Shown here piece after piece: positions 1 to 12,288 of a stretch of DNA of 64,000 nt; the first letter of the stretch is position 1; the number at the start of each line of letters is the position of its first letter. This DNA comes from Polydactylus sextarius. Taxonomy: Eukaryota > Chordata > Actinopteri > Polynemidae. The notes below the pieces were generated by a model. It was not told the DNA's origin and ran no database searches. It saw only the letters and a list, made by a program, of their open reading frames with translations. Location: assembly GCA_016801845.1 (NCBI GenBank), contig CM028923.1, positions 5,381,001 to 5,445,000 of the forward strand, in the 5' to 3' direction. A program made the translations under genes and the position numbers.

Positions 1-2040
1 AATAATGTATTTTCTCCTGTGATAAGAGACGTATAGGTAAAAGCTGCAGCTATCTTTAGCTGACATTTTCTCCTGCCAACTTGTTTTAAACATGAAGCCT
101 GAGTAACTGTCATACATTATGCAACGGCTGAGCTGCATACATGATATAATGGTGAAAGATGGAGGATGAAGAAGATGGTTATTCTGGTTCATGAGATATT
201 GAGTTATAGGTTGTTTTTTTATGATTTCACAAAAATACTTGTCACTCAGTTCTAATAAACAGGTAAGAAAGAGGGTAAAACATGACATGACATGAAATAT
301 GTCTATTGTCTTTCCAGTCAGTTGTCAAATATAAAGACCTACACCTGCTGCTTTAAACCGTTCAGCTGGATGAGTTTTACAAGCTGCTGCCTGACTGCAT
401 CAGTCTGACCTGTTCTGTGAGTTGACTTTCTGACTGCACCTGTTTCCAGATTGTTTCCAGTTGACCAGTTTCTACCCAGATTTGAAAAAAAAAAGTATAT
501 TTAACTGTATTTAATTTAAGTTATCAAAAAACTGTTAAACCATAAATGTATGTTTTTCTTGTTCAAGGATCAGACCTGTTACATACTGTCTCATTAATCT
601 TACTGAAGTATACTTCATTTTGATTCTTTTTTAAGATGAAGTATATTTGCAATTGGAAATACAATGTGAATTGTATAATCAAAGCATTAAAAGTAAAATG
701 TTATGTTTATAAAATACTTATATTTTGTGGGTAATATACTTTAATGAGTATACTACATTTAAACTGAAGGATTAGTTCTTTTAGTTCTTTTAGACACAAT
801 GATGGTATTACAGTACATATTAAATCCATTATTTTTGCTTTTATTTTTTCTAACCTTGGTAGAAATGTGCCTCATGCTCTTCTTGTTGCCAAGTGTCTGA
901 ACTGTAGGCTGTAAAATGAAAACATGTCACTGCAGCATCACAAGTTTAAAAAGAAGCAGCAGCAAATGGATGTTGTCAAAATGCCCATTTTGTTGCAACT
1001 TCACCATCTTGCTGAGGGGCTTTTGGTTGAGACTCATGATTGCTCACATACACAACATGAAGAGTAAAAAGCCTGGAGCTTCCAGTCACAGGGCGGCCTG
1101 TCTATTTACCGGACCTCCCTCTGCTACTGTCAATTATAATATACGTTTGTTGTGCCGTGTGACATCAGTCACGCTTCCTCACGAGGCCACACGTAAACAC
1201 TGCAATCTACTTCAGTGTTTTTCTTGCAGCTCTCTTTTTCTTTTCCTTGTGGCTTATACTCATGAGTGAAATGAAGTGACGATCCTTAGAGCCACCGAGG
1301 TAATAATTCATTGTCAGGCTCCACTTGTTTCTTCATCTCACAACGTGTGAAAATGTGCTTTTCTTTCTCCTAAAAGAAGGAAAATAAAGAGTCATAAACA
1401 GCAAGAGAGAAAGAGCCAGTGGGAGTTTCTCTATGTGTTGTCCTTTTTGTAGCTTCCTGCCAAAACAAGACTATCTAACAAAGACCAGGAAGACTTTATA
1501 GACTGCACAAGTTTAGTCTTGTATTGACTTTATTTCAGGCAGCAACTGACTCGATTTTCTTCTCAAACATTTTCTATCGATGCATCTTTTTCACAGGTGT
1601 TGTGTTCCTCTGCTTCTCTGGCTTTTTCTACAAAAACAAAACTTTAGTCCTAAATAATCTGGATGGTTTTCATTTGAGATCAGCAACTGCTTTCAAATTT
1701 AACGCTACAAGATAAAAGAAATATTACATTTGGAAGTAAAAATTGGAAAATATATCAAACTGAAATTAAATTATGAGTCTTCTAGTATTTTAAGTGAATT
1801 TCTAAAACTGAATTCATCCAAATTGGTTTCATATAACAAAACTGTAATTGTAGACTGCCACCATGTGGTGCTAAATGTTCACTACAAGTATCACCCACTG
1901 GTGGTGGTTCTGACACATCAGGGCACACTTGAATGTGTTTGTCATCCCACCAAGACTCTGAGCGTCATGACCTTTTGCATTGTATTTAACAGCCACCATC
2001 ATGTGGTGTTGACATGAAAGCACTCTGGATATCACATCTG
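1..2040. other. AT-rich non-coding flank
   Basis: I see no supportable gene here. Open frames at 916-1269, 1524-1715 and 1730-2017 have no recognisable motifs, no splice context and no compositional bias, so they look like chance frames in AT-rich sequence. Two similar short motifs of the form CCACC-ATG-TGGTG occur near 1860 and 1992. Confidence 0.6.
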
Positions 2041-2078
2041 GAACATTTGTTCCATCTGAAGGTCACTCTCATGAGCGA

Positions 2079-2349
2079 CTATTTATAGACGCGCAGCACG
2101 AATCTTTACCAGCTCACTAAGACTGAGCGCAAGGGCACAGCAGAGGTTGAACGTCTATCAGCTTTTCAACATGAGCACAAATGTCAACATGACTAAACAC
2201 TAATACTTGTGTATTACATGCAGATTGAGAGGACGGACCAAGACGAGGGGGACTGTTATCCCTTCAAAACTGTGTGGGACTATGTGACAAGTGGGATTGA
2301 TGTGTATCAGCTGTTTTTAAAACACACTCTTCTTTCCATAAGCAGCGCA
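2079..2349 (+). promoter_or_regulatory. Possible MEF2/TATA-like promoter with short ORFs
   Basis: CTATTTATAG at 2079-2088 is a perfect match to the MEF2 consensus YTAWWWWTAR and could also act as a TATA box. About 80 bases downstream lies an 11-codon ORF (ATG at 2171). It is followed by a second ORF from the ATG at about 2218 to a stop near 2349, 43 residues beginning MQIERTDQDEGDCYPF. A splice-acceptor-like TACATGCAG lies at its start. I do not recognise the peptide. It could be the start of a small gene upstream of the troponin gene, or chance. Confidence 0.22.
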
Positions 2350-3241
2350 TAAAGCTGCACAGTACATTAACTGAAGAGCAGCTCCAGGGATCTTGAAGCT
2401 ATTGTTGGTGTTACTGTCATACTTCAAATAACAATGGTTGGTTGGTAACCACCAGTCAAGTCCACTGACACACACATGCATGCATGCCATGTGTAGGACA
2501 ACAATACAGGGGGCAGGTCTTTTGCTTTCCAAGGCTGGAGCGGTTATGGAGGACGACAACAACAGAGCTAAAAATACAAAGATTCACCATCTGCTGGAAA
2601 GTCACGTTTCCTGTGGTTTATTTCTGTTCATCACTGACTACTTCTGTAAAATTCCCAAGCAGATTTAGCTTTTGTTCATTTCTGAAATCAAAATCATATG
2701 CCAAGATGGTTAGATATTAGAGGTATAATTAACTTTTCTTTAAGTTTAATCTTCATGTCATCGACCAAACCTTTTATTTCATTCCTAGTTTAATAAATGA
2801 GTCTATTTAAATATCATGAAGCTGAATTTAAGTAGATACCAGCTGTTGTTCCCTCCATCATCAGCTAAGCTGCTCTCCACCCTCTTACGTTCCGGACATA
2901 AACCAACAGGTGCCAATAAAATGAAACACGATAAAGTCAAGTACAGACATGGAACATCAAAAGACTGAAGCAAACCCTGTTTAATCACATCCACTTTAAT
3001 TTTCTAAAGATGTCATAACAAAACAAAAGAAGAAGAAGAGTATTTGGTAATAAAAAAAAACACTGGGTCTCTACTCATCCTACACTTTAAGTGCTTTGAG
3101 TCATTGTTTAGAAAAATGGAGGCACAGCTGCTGTAACTGAGGGTTCTAAGGGCCTTATTCCTAATTCATGGTAACTATTCCATATTTCTGTCAAGACAGC
3201 TTCCGTTTCCTTTCTTTTAATCGATCAGCTTCATCAGCGTC

Positions 3242-3343
3242 TCACTGTGCTCCACCACCTGTATCGAACATCTTCTTCCTACCCTCCATGCCTGACATGG
3301 CCTCCACGTTCTTACGCCAGTCGCCTACTTCAGTAGTAAGCAC
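3242..3343 (-). CDS. tnni1: Troponin I coding exon 6 (C-terminus)
   Basis: Encodes 33 residues beginning [12 protein letters not shown] and ending GGGAQ, then TGA at 3242-3244. The acceptor ATCTCAG precedes the GTG at 3343. It contains the mobile C-terminal actin-binding domain. A candidate AATAAA on this strand lies at 2773-2778, and ATTAAA at 2995-3000. Confidence 0.93.
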   Translation of the reverse strand: MLTTEVGDWRKNVEAMSGMEGRKKMFDTGGGAQ

Positions 3344-6043
3344 CTGAGATTGAAGAGGAAGGATAAATCACAAGTTAAATGAGTCTTATTCAGCAGAAAG
3401 AGAGGATATCTGTATCTTTCAGAGGACTGGGAGCCCTGCGTCTGTTACCTTGTCTTGTTTGACGTCCTCTTTCTTCACAGACTTGAGGTTGGCTCTGAGG
3501 TCCATGGAGCCCTTGTGTTTGGAGCCGAGGAGAGCTCTCATCATCTCGTCTGCCGACACCCTCACCTTCCTCAGGGCAGGCTTTTTAAACTTCCCTCCAA
3601 GGTCTTGTACCTTCAGCTTCAACTCATGGATCTAAAGAAAAGAAAAGATTGAGAGAAAACGTAAAACGGCTACTGAAAAATTCAAATTGTGCCAAATTTA
3701 AACCTGCAACTATAATTAATTTCTAAGAAAATTGTGAGCTTAAATTTTCAATTTAAATTTCAGTTGGTGGGTGGAAAAAGTATTTCAAGTTCAGAAGTTC
3801 AAAGAGTTTGGCTTGAAACTAGAGATTAAACCCAAGAGAACAAAGACTGAGCTTTTTCTTTTCATAATATTGACTGAACTGTCCAAGATAATATGATGAA
3901 TATAAGTTCAGACTTACATCTTTGTTGTGTTTGCCCACTTTGGATTCACAGTCGTATCTCTCCTCATCCACAACATCAATTTTTGCATGAAGTTGCTTGC
4001 ATAGATTCTGAGGAAAAAATATATCAGATTTTTGATACACTTTTTTTGATAGATTGAAAATAAAAAGCTGGACTTTTGTAATTTGTGCCCCTCACTTGTA
4101 ACTCGTCCATGGACAACCCCGACAGTTGCAAAGGAGGTAACTTCTCTCCCAGGTAGCGCACTTTCTCCTCCTCTCTCTCCTGCCTTTCCCGCTCCAGATC
4201 CTCACAGGCTCTTGTGAGGAGAAGCATCTGATTGGACAAATAGAAATCAATTAAACGAGGCATTGAAATCAAAGGTGAATCATGTTAGTCTGGTCAAAGT
4301 CCTAACCGAAACACAGTCCCCTGTTTCTATAAACTGAAGTTATGTTGATATGTGGCAAAAAAGAAACGTATATATAACAGGTGATTCCCAGCTAGGACAC
4401 AATAGTTGCAATGCATTATGATTATCAGTTAGCAAGTGAGTAAAGTCTAAACCGTTAGAAATGATAACTGTTAGCAAACTGTTGGACATTGGATAAACTA
4501 GTTAGTCTGAAATACTAGACATGTGGTTGTAATAAAAAGGTTAAACATGAAACTGCTGGTAGTTAATAAAGAAACAGATATACAGTTGACATGGGTGTAG
4601 TTAGTGAAATTAGCTAATGGATAAATGATTTCTGCCATTTCAAGACCAAAACTAACTTTGACATTGAACTTTAAATGAGTGAAACATCATTATTTAATAA
4701 TATTGATTCTATAAAATGATATTCGGTTCAATTATGTTTGAGTTCAGGGCTGTAAAGATACGACAGCGTAACTTTGATTACTCACCTTGAGGGAGAGCTT
4801 GCGAGAAGCCGAAATCTTTGACTTCGGCTGTAGAGAAAGTTATTGGAGATTTTATTATCTATTGTATCTATTGACAGTCGGCTATTGACGTTCAGGTTTG
4901 TGAAGGGGAGGAGGGTGGAGTGGGATTGGGGTTGTGACTCAAGAACTGAGCCACATCAACATCTTTCAACTAAAGCTTAAAGATGGTTGATGTTTTTTTT
5001 GCTGGTCAGAAACATCTAGAACTTTAAACTGAACAAAATGTTCAGTACACACAGAGTAAAAATATAGAAAGACCTGTGAATGTCAAACTCGACACCACTT
5101 ACTGCGGTCCCATGTGAAAAGATAATGCTTTATTATTAGGATGAAGTCAAGGGGAAAGCTCTCAGGGATACTGATAACAACTCTGACAGATAACTACTGC
5201 CAGGTCTTTGCCATGTGCATCAGGACAATGTGCTCCCCCCAACACCACAGAGGATTAACACGGTGGAATATAGCCGGCTCACCTTATCCCATTTGGGATT
5301 CATTGCTGCGGGTCTGTCAGGCTCCTGAAACAGCAAACAGAGAGTCAGATAAGGTTTATTCTGCTGATGGTAACAATAATGATGGTTTAGAAGAGAAAAT
5401 TAATAAAAGTTTAATAAGAATAATGTTGAAAGATGGAGGATATTCTTACCTCTCTGTTCGTGTTGTGTTCACGAAAACAGACGACAGATAAGAGAAACAA
5501 ACAGTTGCTTGTATTAGTACAGTTTAGGGATCATGACTCATTCCACCCAAGTACAAAGTAATTTGAGCCATCCAGGCGTCACATTGCACACAGTCCTCAG
5601 CATCCTCTGACATGAGGATCAAAGCGGAGATATGACAAGAACAATGGCCTCCACTATATTCAGCATCGTGCCACTTTTTTGCACCATGAGTAATGAGAGC
5701 TCAGCGGCTTTGTTAAAATCTATAACATGTATCAATGACAACTGACAGACAGCAGGCAGCAGTGGCGGAAACCATGTTTGATTACTCTTGAATAAAAGTT
5801 TGAACGCTGTAGTTTAGTAAAAAAAATACTAAAACATTTCAGCATTTGTCTATAAAAGACCAATTAAAATCTGCCATTCTTCTATTTAAACCAAACCAAA
5901 AATAAATTACAATTCAAAAGACAAAACCAAATACAGCTGTGGAATATAAACAGTAAAATTTAAATCCTTGACCAAATATGATAAATCAACAAGTTTGTTA
6001 CCTGTAAATGTAAATAAGAGTCTGCAGACGTGTGGAGTCAAAC
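3242..6043 (-). CDS. tnni1: Troponin I, slow skeletal/cardiac-type (complete gene, 6 coding exons)
   Basis: Inhibitory subunit of the thin-filament troponin complex. It binds actin and troponin C and blocks actomyosin until calcium rises. Joining the coding exons 5283-5303, 4786-4827, 4096-4227, 3918-4007, 3449-3631 and 3242-3343, all with GT/AG borders and phase 0, gives 189 aa, close to human slow TnI (187). Visible features are the N-terminal [10 protein letters not shown] typical of slow/cardiac TnI, an acidic coiled-coil arm ([12 protein letters not shown]), the troponin-T-binding helix ([11 protein letters not shown]), the inhibitory peptide [19 protein letters not shown], the switch helix ([23 protein letters not shown]) and the C-terminal [20 protein letters not shown]. 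There is no cardiac N-terminal extension. The tail FDTGGGAQ differs from the usual tail of mammalian slow TnI. The family is certain; the paralogue (tnni1 versus the teleost tnni4 group) is not resolved. Confidence 0.93.
3449..3631 (-). CDS. tnni1: Troponin I coding exon 5 (inhibitory and switch regions)
   Basis: A 61-codon exon beginning [13 protein letters not shown] and ending KKEDVKQDK, bounded by acceptor CTTTAG and donor GTAACA. It carries the inhibitory peptide and the troponin C switch helix, the most conserved parts of the protein. Confidence 0.95.
3918..4007 (-). CDS. tnni1: Troponin I coding exon 4
   Basis: A 30-codon exon from [19 protein letters not shown] to KVGKHNKD, bounded by acceptor TTTCCTCAG and donor GTAAGTC. 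It forms the C-terminal part of the IT-arm helix that pairs with troponin T. Confidence 0.94.
4096..4227 (-). CDS. tnni1: Troponin I coding exon 3
   Basis: A 44-codon exon beginning [16 protein letters not shown] and ending LSMDELQ, bounded by acceptor CCAATCAG and donor GTGAGG. It encodes the helix that binds the C-lobe of troponin C and the start of the IT-arm. Confidence 0.94.
4786..4827 (-). CDS. tnni1: Troponin I coding exon 2
   Basis: A 14-codon microexon, [14 protein letters not shown], with acceptor CTCTACAG and donor GTGAGT. The KISASRKL motif places the protein in the slow/cardiac group rather than the fast (TNNI2) group. Confidence 0.9.
5283..5324 (-). CDS. tnni1: Troponin I start exon
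   Basis: The ATG is at 5301-5303 and codes for MNPKWDK before donor GTGAGC. The exon has 21 bases of 5'UTR after acceptor TTTCAG at 5325-5326. The start is inferred: it is in phase with the next exon and gives a protein of the usual length. Confidence 0.75.
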
Positions 6044-6078
6044 AGCAGCAGCTGAACACAATGGGCGGCTTTTTATGT
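6002..6078 (-). promoter_or_regulatory. Troponin I promoter and non-coding exon 1
   Basis: Read on the minus strand, CATAAAAAG (6069-6077) serves as a TATA-like box. About 30 bases later a probable transcription start leads into a short non-coding exon ending at 6002 before the donor GTAAC. An E-box CAGCTG lies near 6050, fitting a muscle promoter. Exon 1 presumably splices to the start exon at 5324; a cryptic donor near 5450 leaves room for another 5'UTR exon. Confidence 0.5.
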
Positions 6079-6334
6079 GAACCCCGAGTGACGAGTGGAG
6101 AGCAGATATAAAGTCTGGTCCCAAGAATGTGCTGGCCTGAGACCAAGCATGAAATATCAGCACCATCACCACCCCTCCTCTCCCCCTCCTCCCCTTGACA
6201 CCACCACAACACCAGAGAAGTGTAAGAATAAATAATGAGTATTACTTTGTGGTATTTGTATCAATATTCAAATTCTATCATTGTTCCTCTTCCATTTAAA
6301 AGGAAAAAGAGGAAAAGTGCTTTCTTATTGGTCA

Positions 6335-6430
6335 ACATGTAGCTAGAGCTAATGGACAGTTAGCCCAACTTAGCTTAGCATAAAGACCAGCTCTGTCTGA
6401 AGGTAACTAAACTAAAACATTACAGTTTTA
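6335..6430 (+). repeat. Fragment of fish interspersed repeat
   Basis: The stretch around TTAGCTTAGCATAAAGAC followed by a CTCTGTCTGAAGG-like end matches, from memory, a short repeat very common in teleost genomes. A related copy lies at 9118-9275. Confidence 0.45.
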
Positions 6431-8230
6431 CCATTTTATTTATTTATTTACTTCTTTTTTAATACATGTGTTTCTATATATTTTTATCATTTTAAAAAAA
6501 TCATTTAAAATACAATTTAATTTAATTTACAATGTCATATTGCTCTTGTTTTTATGAATGGAAAGAACTTTATTTTTATGGCACTTTCACTATTACTTCT
6601 TGAATATTATTATGTCACTACTGCTAAAGGTAAACTAAGTGACATTTTGAAAAAGGAAACATAATGGCTAATTATTTACATAAAAAGGGTTATTTTCCAA
6701 GTTTGTGATTAACAAACATACACGGACGATACTTTATTAAATATTTAGACAGACAAAAGTCATCTGTTTCCCCTTAACAGTGAAAAAAGAAAAGAAAGAT
6801 AAAATTAATTTTCCTGTTTCGAACTAATATGAACTATATGCAATATGTGATTACAGTTGTAATAAGAAGAACAATTTTATTCTCTAAGTAATGACTTACA
6901 GCTTATGAGGACAATACACACTGAAGCCTTCACGAATAGCAAAAGCATTGAATCACATGTTAAGAATAGGTCAGGCTCCTTTCCCAGTATAGGCTGCGTT
7001 TAACTGTGCTAACATTGATTCAGTAACTCTTCAGTAACGCAAGAGATTAGATCTGAGAAGGTAACTTCACTTATTTATTGTGTATTTTCTGATCATTAGT
7101 GACCATTAGAGCAAAGGTTAATGACACACATGCCGTTCATGTGTGTCTGTTAGCTCCTGTCACTAGCATTTATCAGAGTGGAAAGAGTACAGTGACATTA
7201 TCAAGGTTAAATAACAGGAATTAGCTCCTATGACATTTGCTCTATTTTAACCACAGTTATTATGATAAAAATACTGGTTGGTGTGATTATGTGTTGCCCC
7301 GAAATAACAAGGAGGTTGTTCCCAATTGGCAGCATCGGTTTGAAGTTCAACGGAAGAGAAGGAGGAGGAGAAATAACAGGTTTAAATAGCTGCTGCTGCA
7401 GTGAAGATATACAATATAATTTAGAACAGAGAAAGAAAGGGAGACAAAGAGGTGGGAGTGAGTAGAGGGAGGAGTTTCAGTGGAAAAAGAGGCTTTTCAG
7501 ATGGAAATAAAGCTGAATTAATCCACATGTGTACAGGAAATGAATGGTGTCCAAAGTTAGCTGGGGAGACTGATCTGGAGCAGGAAACACTTTAAAACCT
7601 TAAAATCCTGATTTAAGTGGGAACACGCTACATCCTAAAAACATGCTTAGAATCGCTTATCGGTGTCAAACGTGTGTTTGTGTATTTACCCCAGCGGTCA
7701 ATAACTCCTCTGCCTCAGGTTTTATCAGATATCAGAGCAGAGTGTTAATCCAAATCTGAGCTCAGACACTTTTAACTAATCACTTAACCCCTGAGCGTCA
7801 CGTCTCTCTTCTTTCCACCGGCTTACGATGGAATAAGGCTGATGAAGGCGCTAAGATGTTTTTGGTGAACCGAGCCTTGGCTGCAAGGACGTCTTCGACA
7901 GAGTTATGTCAAAAATGGAGGAGAGTGTGTTGAGGCTGTGAGTGGGAAAGATTAGAAACTATGAAAGGAATTTAGCAAAGTGTTAGCACAATATTAATCA
8001 TGTTAGCAGAATCAGTTTTGACAGCATTAACAAATTCTTCAAGTATGGAAGGTCTTTTTTTTTCAGTGTTGAACTATTAGTGTTGATCTACTGTTTCTTT
8101 CTACCATAAATACAACTGAAGGGAAGAGCAGGATCTAAAGAGACAATACCTCAGTGAGCAATGAGAGGCAATAAAAGGAGGAAGACGCAGGGGACGACAA
8201 ATGTTCTGTCATCATTTTTTTTTTTTTTTC
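6430..8230. other. Non-coding intergenic sequence
   Basis: AT-rich, without splice-supported coding sequence. The frame at 7262-7465 shows no protein motif. I see nothing further that I can support. Confidence 0.5.
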
Positions 8231-8238
8231 CGTGATCC

Positions 8239-8252
8239 TCAGCAGGTGGCAG
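8239..8252 (+). promoter_or_regulatory. CTCF core-like motif
   Basis: TCAGCAGGTGGCAG matches 13 of 14 positions of the CTCF core CCASYAGRKGGCRS. Motif match only. Confidence 0.35.
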
Positions 8253-8965
8253 TGCTATTTCTGATGCAACCTAACTCTCTTCTGTCTCCACACAGTCACA
8301 TACACACAATAAATGAAAAAAAAAAGGTGAGACCTTGGTATCGGGGAACTGCTTGTAATGCATTTTATGCCGTTGCTGCTTTTCATAAATGGATACGTGA
8401 CGGCTCAAGTGTGCCCGCCTCATGACGTTTCTCCTTACGTGGTTGTAAATCTTAGAATCTGAACACACCCTGAACCTTTTGGTACAGAAAGAAAGAAATA
8501 AAAGGACATGAGCTATAGCTGCATCATACACCAGGATGAACTACTGGTGTTTCATTCGTCCTCAGCTGCTCTTTGAAATGTTGTTTTGTTTTGTCAGTTG
8601 TCAATGTATAATCCATCTGAACTCTTAGTCATGACCCAACCAGCCAACAAATCACAAACCAAATACTTGTCAAGTCCTTCAGGCTGTAAACAGTAAGACA
8701 TGAACTGAGATGTTGATGTTACTCTGCATTCATTTATATCTGCTACACAGATACAGTTGTACAGTCATGTGTCATTAAGGAAATGGTGTGATGTGTCATA
8801 TGGAAATTTGATATATGATTATATATTTTTATATATATATGTGTGTGTGTAGAATATCATTGTCAAAATATAATTTATATAATTATATACAAAAGTTTTT
8901 TATTTGTGTCTATATTACATCAAATCCCACAGCACTCATCACCAAGCTGTTACTGTTTTGTTTTT

Positions 8966-8997
<32 letters not shown>

Positions 8998-9117
8998 TTG
9001 AATCCATTCTGTAGTGTATATCCAGATCCAACATGGTGGCTATGGTGGCCTGTTTGGCCCAAAGTAGATAACTAAATAACTGCAGTAGTCATCTAATTGT
9101 TGTTATTTTATATTTAA

Positions 9118-9275
9118 AGGAACATTTTTGACATTTTGAAAAACAAATGTTTTGTAAATAGTGGGATGAGAAGATTGATAAAACATCTCTGTCTTCTAGT
9201 TATAAAGGAGAACCTGCAGCAGTTTATCTTGGCTTAAGGACTGGAAACAGGTGGAAACAGGTGGAAACAGTTAAT
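9118..9275 (+). repeat. Fish interspersed repeat (SINE-like) with short tandem end
   Basis: Contains GATGAGAAGATTGATAAAAC, then CAGCAGTTTATCTTGGC and AAGGACTGGAAACAGG, the order of elements in a common teleost short repeat. It ends in three tandem GGTGGAAACA units at about 9240-9270. Confidence 0.5.
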
Positions 9276-10184
9276 TGAGGGTAAGAAGATGATAAAAGAA
9301 AATTTATAGAGGATTATTAAAGTCTACCGCTCCTTGTAAAAACTAATAAATAATCTTTTAGCAAGTAATATTTTGCTACGGGTATCTTTCCATTTTTTTC
9401 TGTTCTCCTGCCTGCTCATTTTCCTTTTTTTTTTGGAACCTGCACAGTCGTCTGTAGTGCCACTCTTGTTTGGACAGGGGACACAGCGAGCAGCTGACTC
9501 ATGAATGCAGCCAAGTGGCCTGCCATGGCATCCCTCAGCCTGGTGCTCTAACCTTCACACTGCCCTCCAAGATTCCCAATATGGTTCAACGGATTCCCCG
9601 AGTAGCCAACATTTCTCCGCTGCCCTCACTGTTATCAGCCCGTATATCCACTGACATAACTGTTAGATGGTTCTTATCACTTGTTTGTTTCTGTTTATAT
9701 GGTGTTGACTGTCAGGGAACTTTAATAAGAAAGAAAAGAGGAGTATTTTTTGTGTCATTTCAGCTTCTTTCATGCACAAGCTTTTTGTTCCTTTAAGTTA
9801 ATGTATATCTATTGAGTATATTCTGCACAGGCAGAGATGACTTTGCATATATTTGAATGTTTCTGTTTCTAATTTACAATGCTTGTCTTACATAATGTTA
9901 CATAACACATCTTTTTTCTAGGAGAGACAAAAGCAATTGATTCTACACTCTCTCTAGTTTGATCATATATATTTTGTGAGAATCGTGTTGTAGGGACAGA
10001 TGTGAATATAGAGCTTTAATTTGTAGGAGCTGAGTGGGCTAAAATAAGATCATGGGGTGACTTCAGTGTGGAGTTGGGGTATGGCTCTGTGGCCGACAGC
10101 AGCAGCAGCAGCATCTGTCATCTTCAAGCCTTTTTTTTTTTTTTTTTCTGTTTTTCATTCATTACAATAAAAATCCAGCAGAGG

Positions 10185-10198
10185 GCGACAGCTTCACG
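10185..10198 (+). promoter_or_regulatory. CTCF core-like motif
   Basis: CCAGCAGAGGGCGA matches 13 of 14 positions of the CTCF core. It lies 1.3 kb upstream of the GC-rich ST8SIA1 first exon. Confidence 0.35.
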
Positions 10199-10606
10199 CA
10201 GCACCTGTCTCAACAGGAGCCTGAAGGATGGAAGCTTCATTTTCTGCAGCTACAGTTAAGTCAAGCCAGAGGGAATTAAAAACAGGACTTTGGAAGCAAG
10301 GCTTTCAAAATAATAAGACAAAAAATAAATAAATAAAACAACAATATCTATATGGGAGAGTAATGAATTAAAAGATCACCAATGTGACCAAAGGTTGAGT
10401 TCAAACGAGGCACATTTTGATTGTGACACTTTGATTTGCAAGAGTCAATGTTGTAAATCATTTTTTAACCAAAATGCATGTTTTCTTTTGTCTGACCAAC
10501 AGACTAAAACCAAAATAAAAACATCAAATGTTGACATCTACAAGGACTATAATATAACTTTATAAACTTAACCTGACACTAACATCTTAAATATAAATAA
10601 CATCCT

Positions 10607-10630
10607 AAAAAAAAAAAAAAAAAAAAAAAA
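10607..10630 (+). repeat. Poly(A) tract
   Basis: 24 consecutive A. It could be the tail of an old retroposed element, but no element body is recognisable upstream. Confidence 0.85.
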
Positions 10631-10782
10631 GCAAAAAATTTAAAATGATTTGTCGATTCCTTTATTGATGTTTAAATAATAATTAACCAATTAAATATGA
10701 ACATTAAAAACAACTAGCTGGAACAATGCAGCTCCTTTATTTACATTAGTATATTAGTTCTTTAAGTCATTAGTCAATATGA

Positions 10783-10786
<4 letters not shown>

Positions 10787-10836
<50 letters not shown>
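10787..10836. repeat. (AT)n microsatellite
   Basis: About 24 AT repeats. Confidence 0.95.
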
Positions 10837-10838
<2 letters not shown>

Positions 10839-11081
10839 CAGCGTGCACTGAAAGGCATAACCAGGTAGCTGGAATAGTGTACAGCAACATCTGTAATAAA
10901 GTACCCAAATCCCAGTGGGCCGTGCTGTGCTCCTGGCTAACCAAGTTGTAGTAGTGGTAGTAGGAGCACTCAGTGACCCACAAACTGGGAGAGTGGCTCC
11001 AACAGATCCCAGGAACATCTGAAGCCTCAGTCCATAAGACACACACACACAGATACCACCCAGGAGGGTGAGAAGGAGATT

Positions 11082-11083
<2 letters not shown>

Positions 11084-11116
<33 letters not shown>

Positions 11117-11156
11117 ACATATGTATGTATGTATATATGTATGTGTACACACACAC
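11084..11156. repeat. (TG)n plus TATG/CA compound microsatellite
   Basis: (TG)15 runs into ACACATATGTATGTATG and then a short CA run. Confidence 0.9.
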
Positions 11157-11499
11157 CTTTAACATAGAATATTATTGTTGCATGTTTGTACATAAGATAT
11201 ATGTCTAAATAATTACTCTTCATAGTCTGAATTGAGTAGCCACAGATGTGTTCTCACTTGGGAAGTGACACTGCTTTTATAGAAAAACAGGAAATTATTA
11301 ATCTCTGTGGGTTAAGCCACAGAGCAAATGAGCGGTTTTAAATCAGTCATGTTATGTTGTCAAAAAAAAAAAAGTCGAAATAGATGAAAAAAGGAATGAC
11401 AATTGCTGTTTCTGGACATGAACTTATCCGGTCTGCAGTAATTAAAATAAGGAGTGTCTTAATTGCGAGTTGCTTTTATTTTGAAAGCCAATTTCCGCT

Positions 11500-12239
11500 T
11501 TGCTACATTTTGCTTCGCTACTTTTGTCGCACTGCACGCGCCCAGTTCAGTACAAGAAGCACTTTGTCTCGGTGGAGGAGGTGTTGACAGGAGAAAGAGG
11601 GAGAGGAGGGTAGAGGAGGCTCAGTTGGACTGGGCCGGTTTCACTGGCGGCGCAGAGCCTGCGGCAGGAGGCGGATAGAGAGGACCGGAGGAGGACCGGG
11701 AGGAGGCGGATCAGAGTGGACCCGGTGGTGGTGGTGAGGACCTGGGGGTGCACGCGGACGCGGCCACTTCTTGGACAAGGAGGGAGGGAGGGGGATGCAG
11801 CGGGACACCGGGCGGAGAGGAGGGGGCCCGCACGAAACCACACAACCGTCCTGCTGTAGTGATGATGGTGGTGATATTTGGAAAACAGAGCGGCGGAATC
11901 CTGGACACACCGACACCGACTCACTGCACCACAGAGCCGCCGCCACCGAGCGTGAGACGCCGCTGCTGCAGGAATAAACGCTGCCGCTTCTTATCTCCAT
12001 CAAATCCCAAACAACAAAACCGCAAAACCGGATTTGTCTTGAACCAAACAACCGGTTACCACACTTAATTTAAATAATAATAATAATAATTCATTCATTC
12101 TCCACATCCGCAGCCATCCCTGCGGAATGAGACGGAGATTTGTAGGTTTGGACGCAGAGACCAGCTTTGATCGCAGCCTGCTGCTTTTTTCTACTGCACC
12201 GGTTTGCGGCGTGCACCGGTTGTTTTGAGTCAAGAAAGA

Positions 12240-12275
<36 letters not shown>

Positions 12276-12288
12276 AAGGTGTGGAAAG
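11500..12288 (+). promoter_or_regulatory. GC/CpG-rich promoter and 5'UTR of st8sia1
   Basis: The sequence changes from AT-rich to strongly GC-rich at about 11520 and stays so to the ST8SIA1 start codon, with many CpG. That is the pattern of a CpG-island promoter with a long 5'UTR. No clear TATA box is visible. Several open frames here (for example 11748-12068) are products of GC bias, though short upstream ORFs may affect translation. Confidence 0.55.
12235..12277 (+). repeat. (GA)n tract just upstream of the st8sia1 ATG
   Basis: An interrupted GA repeat of about 43 bases ending 11 bases before the start codon, so inside the 5'UTR. Confidence 0.9.

Noticed and set aside
11547..12068. Several overlapping ORFs of 65-136 aa on both strands in the GC-rich 5' region of st8sia1
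   Set aside because: They overlap each other in different frames, are Pro/Arg/Gly-rich through GC bias and show no domain. The region is better explained as promoter and 5'UTR.
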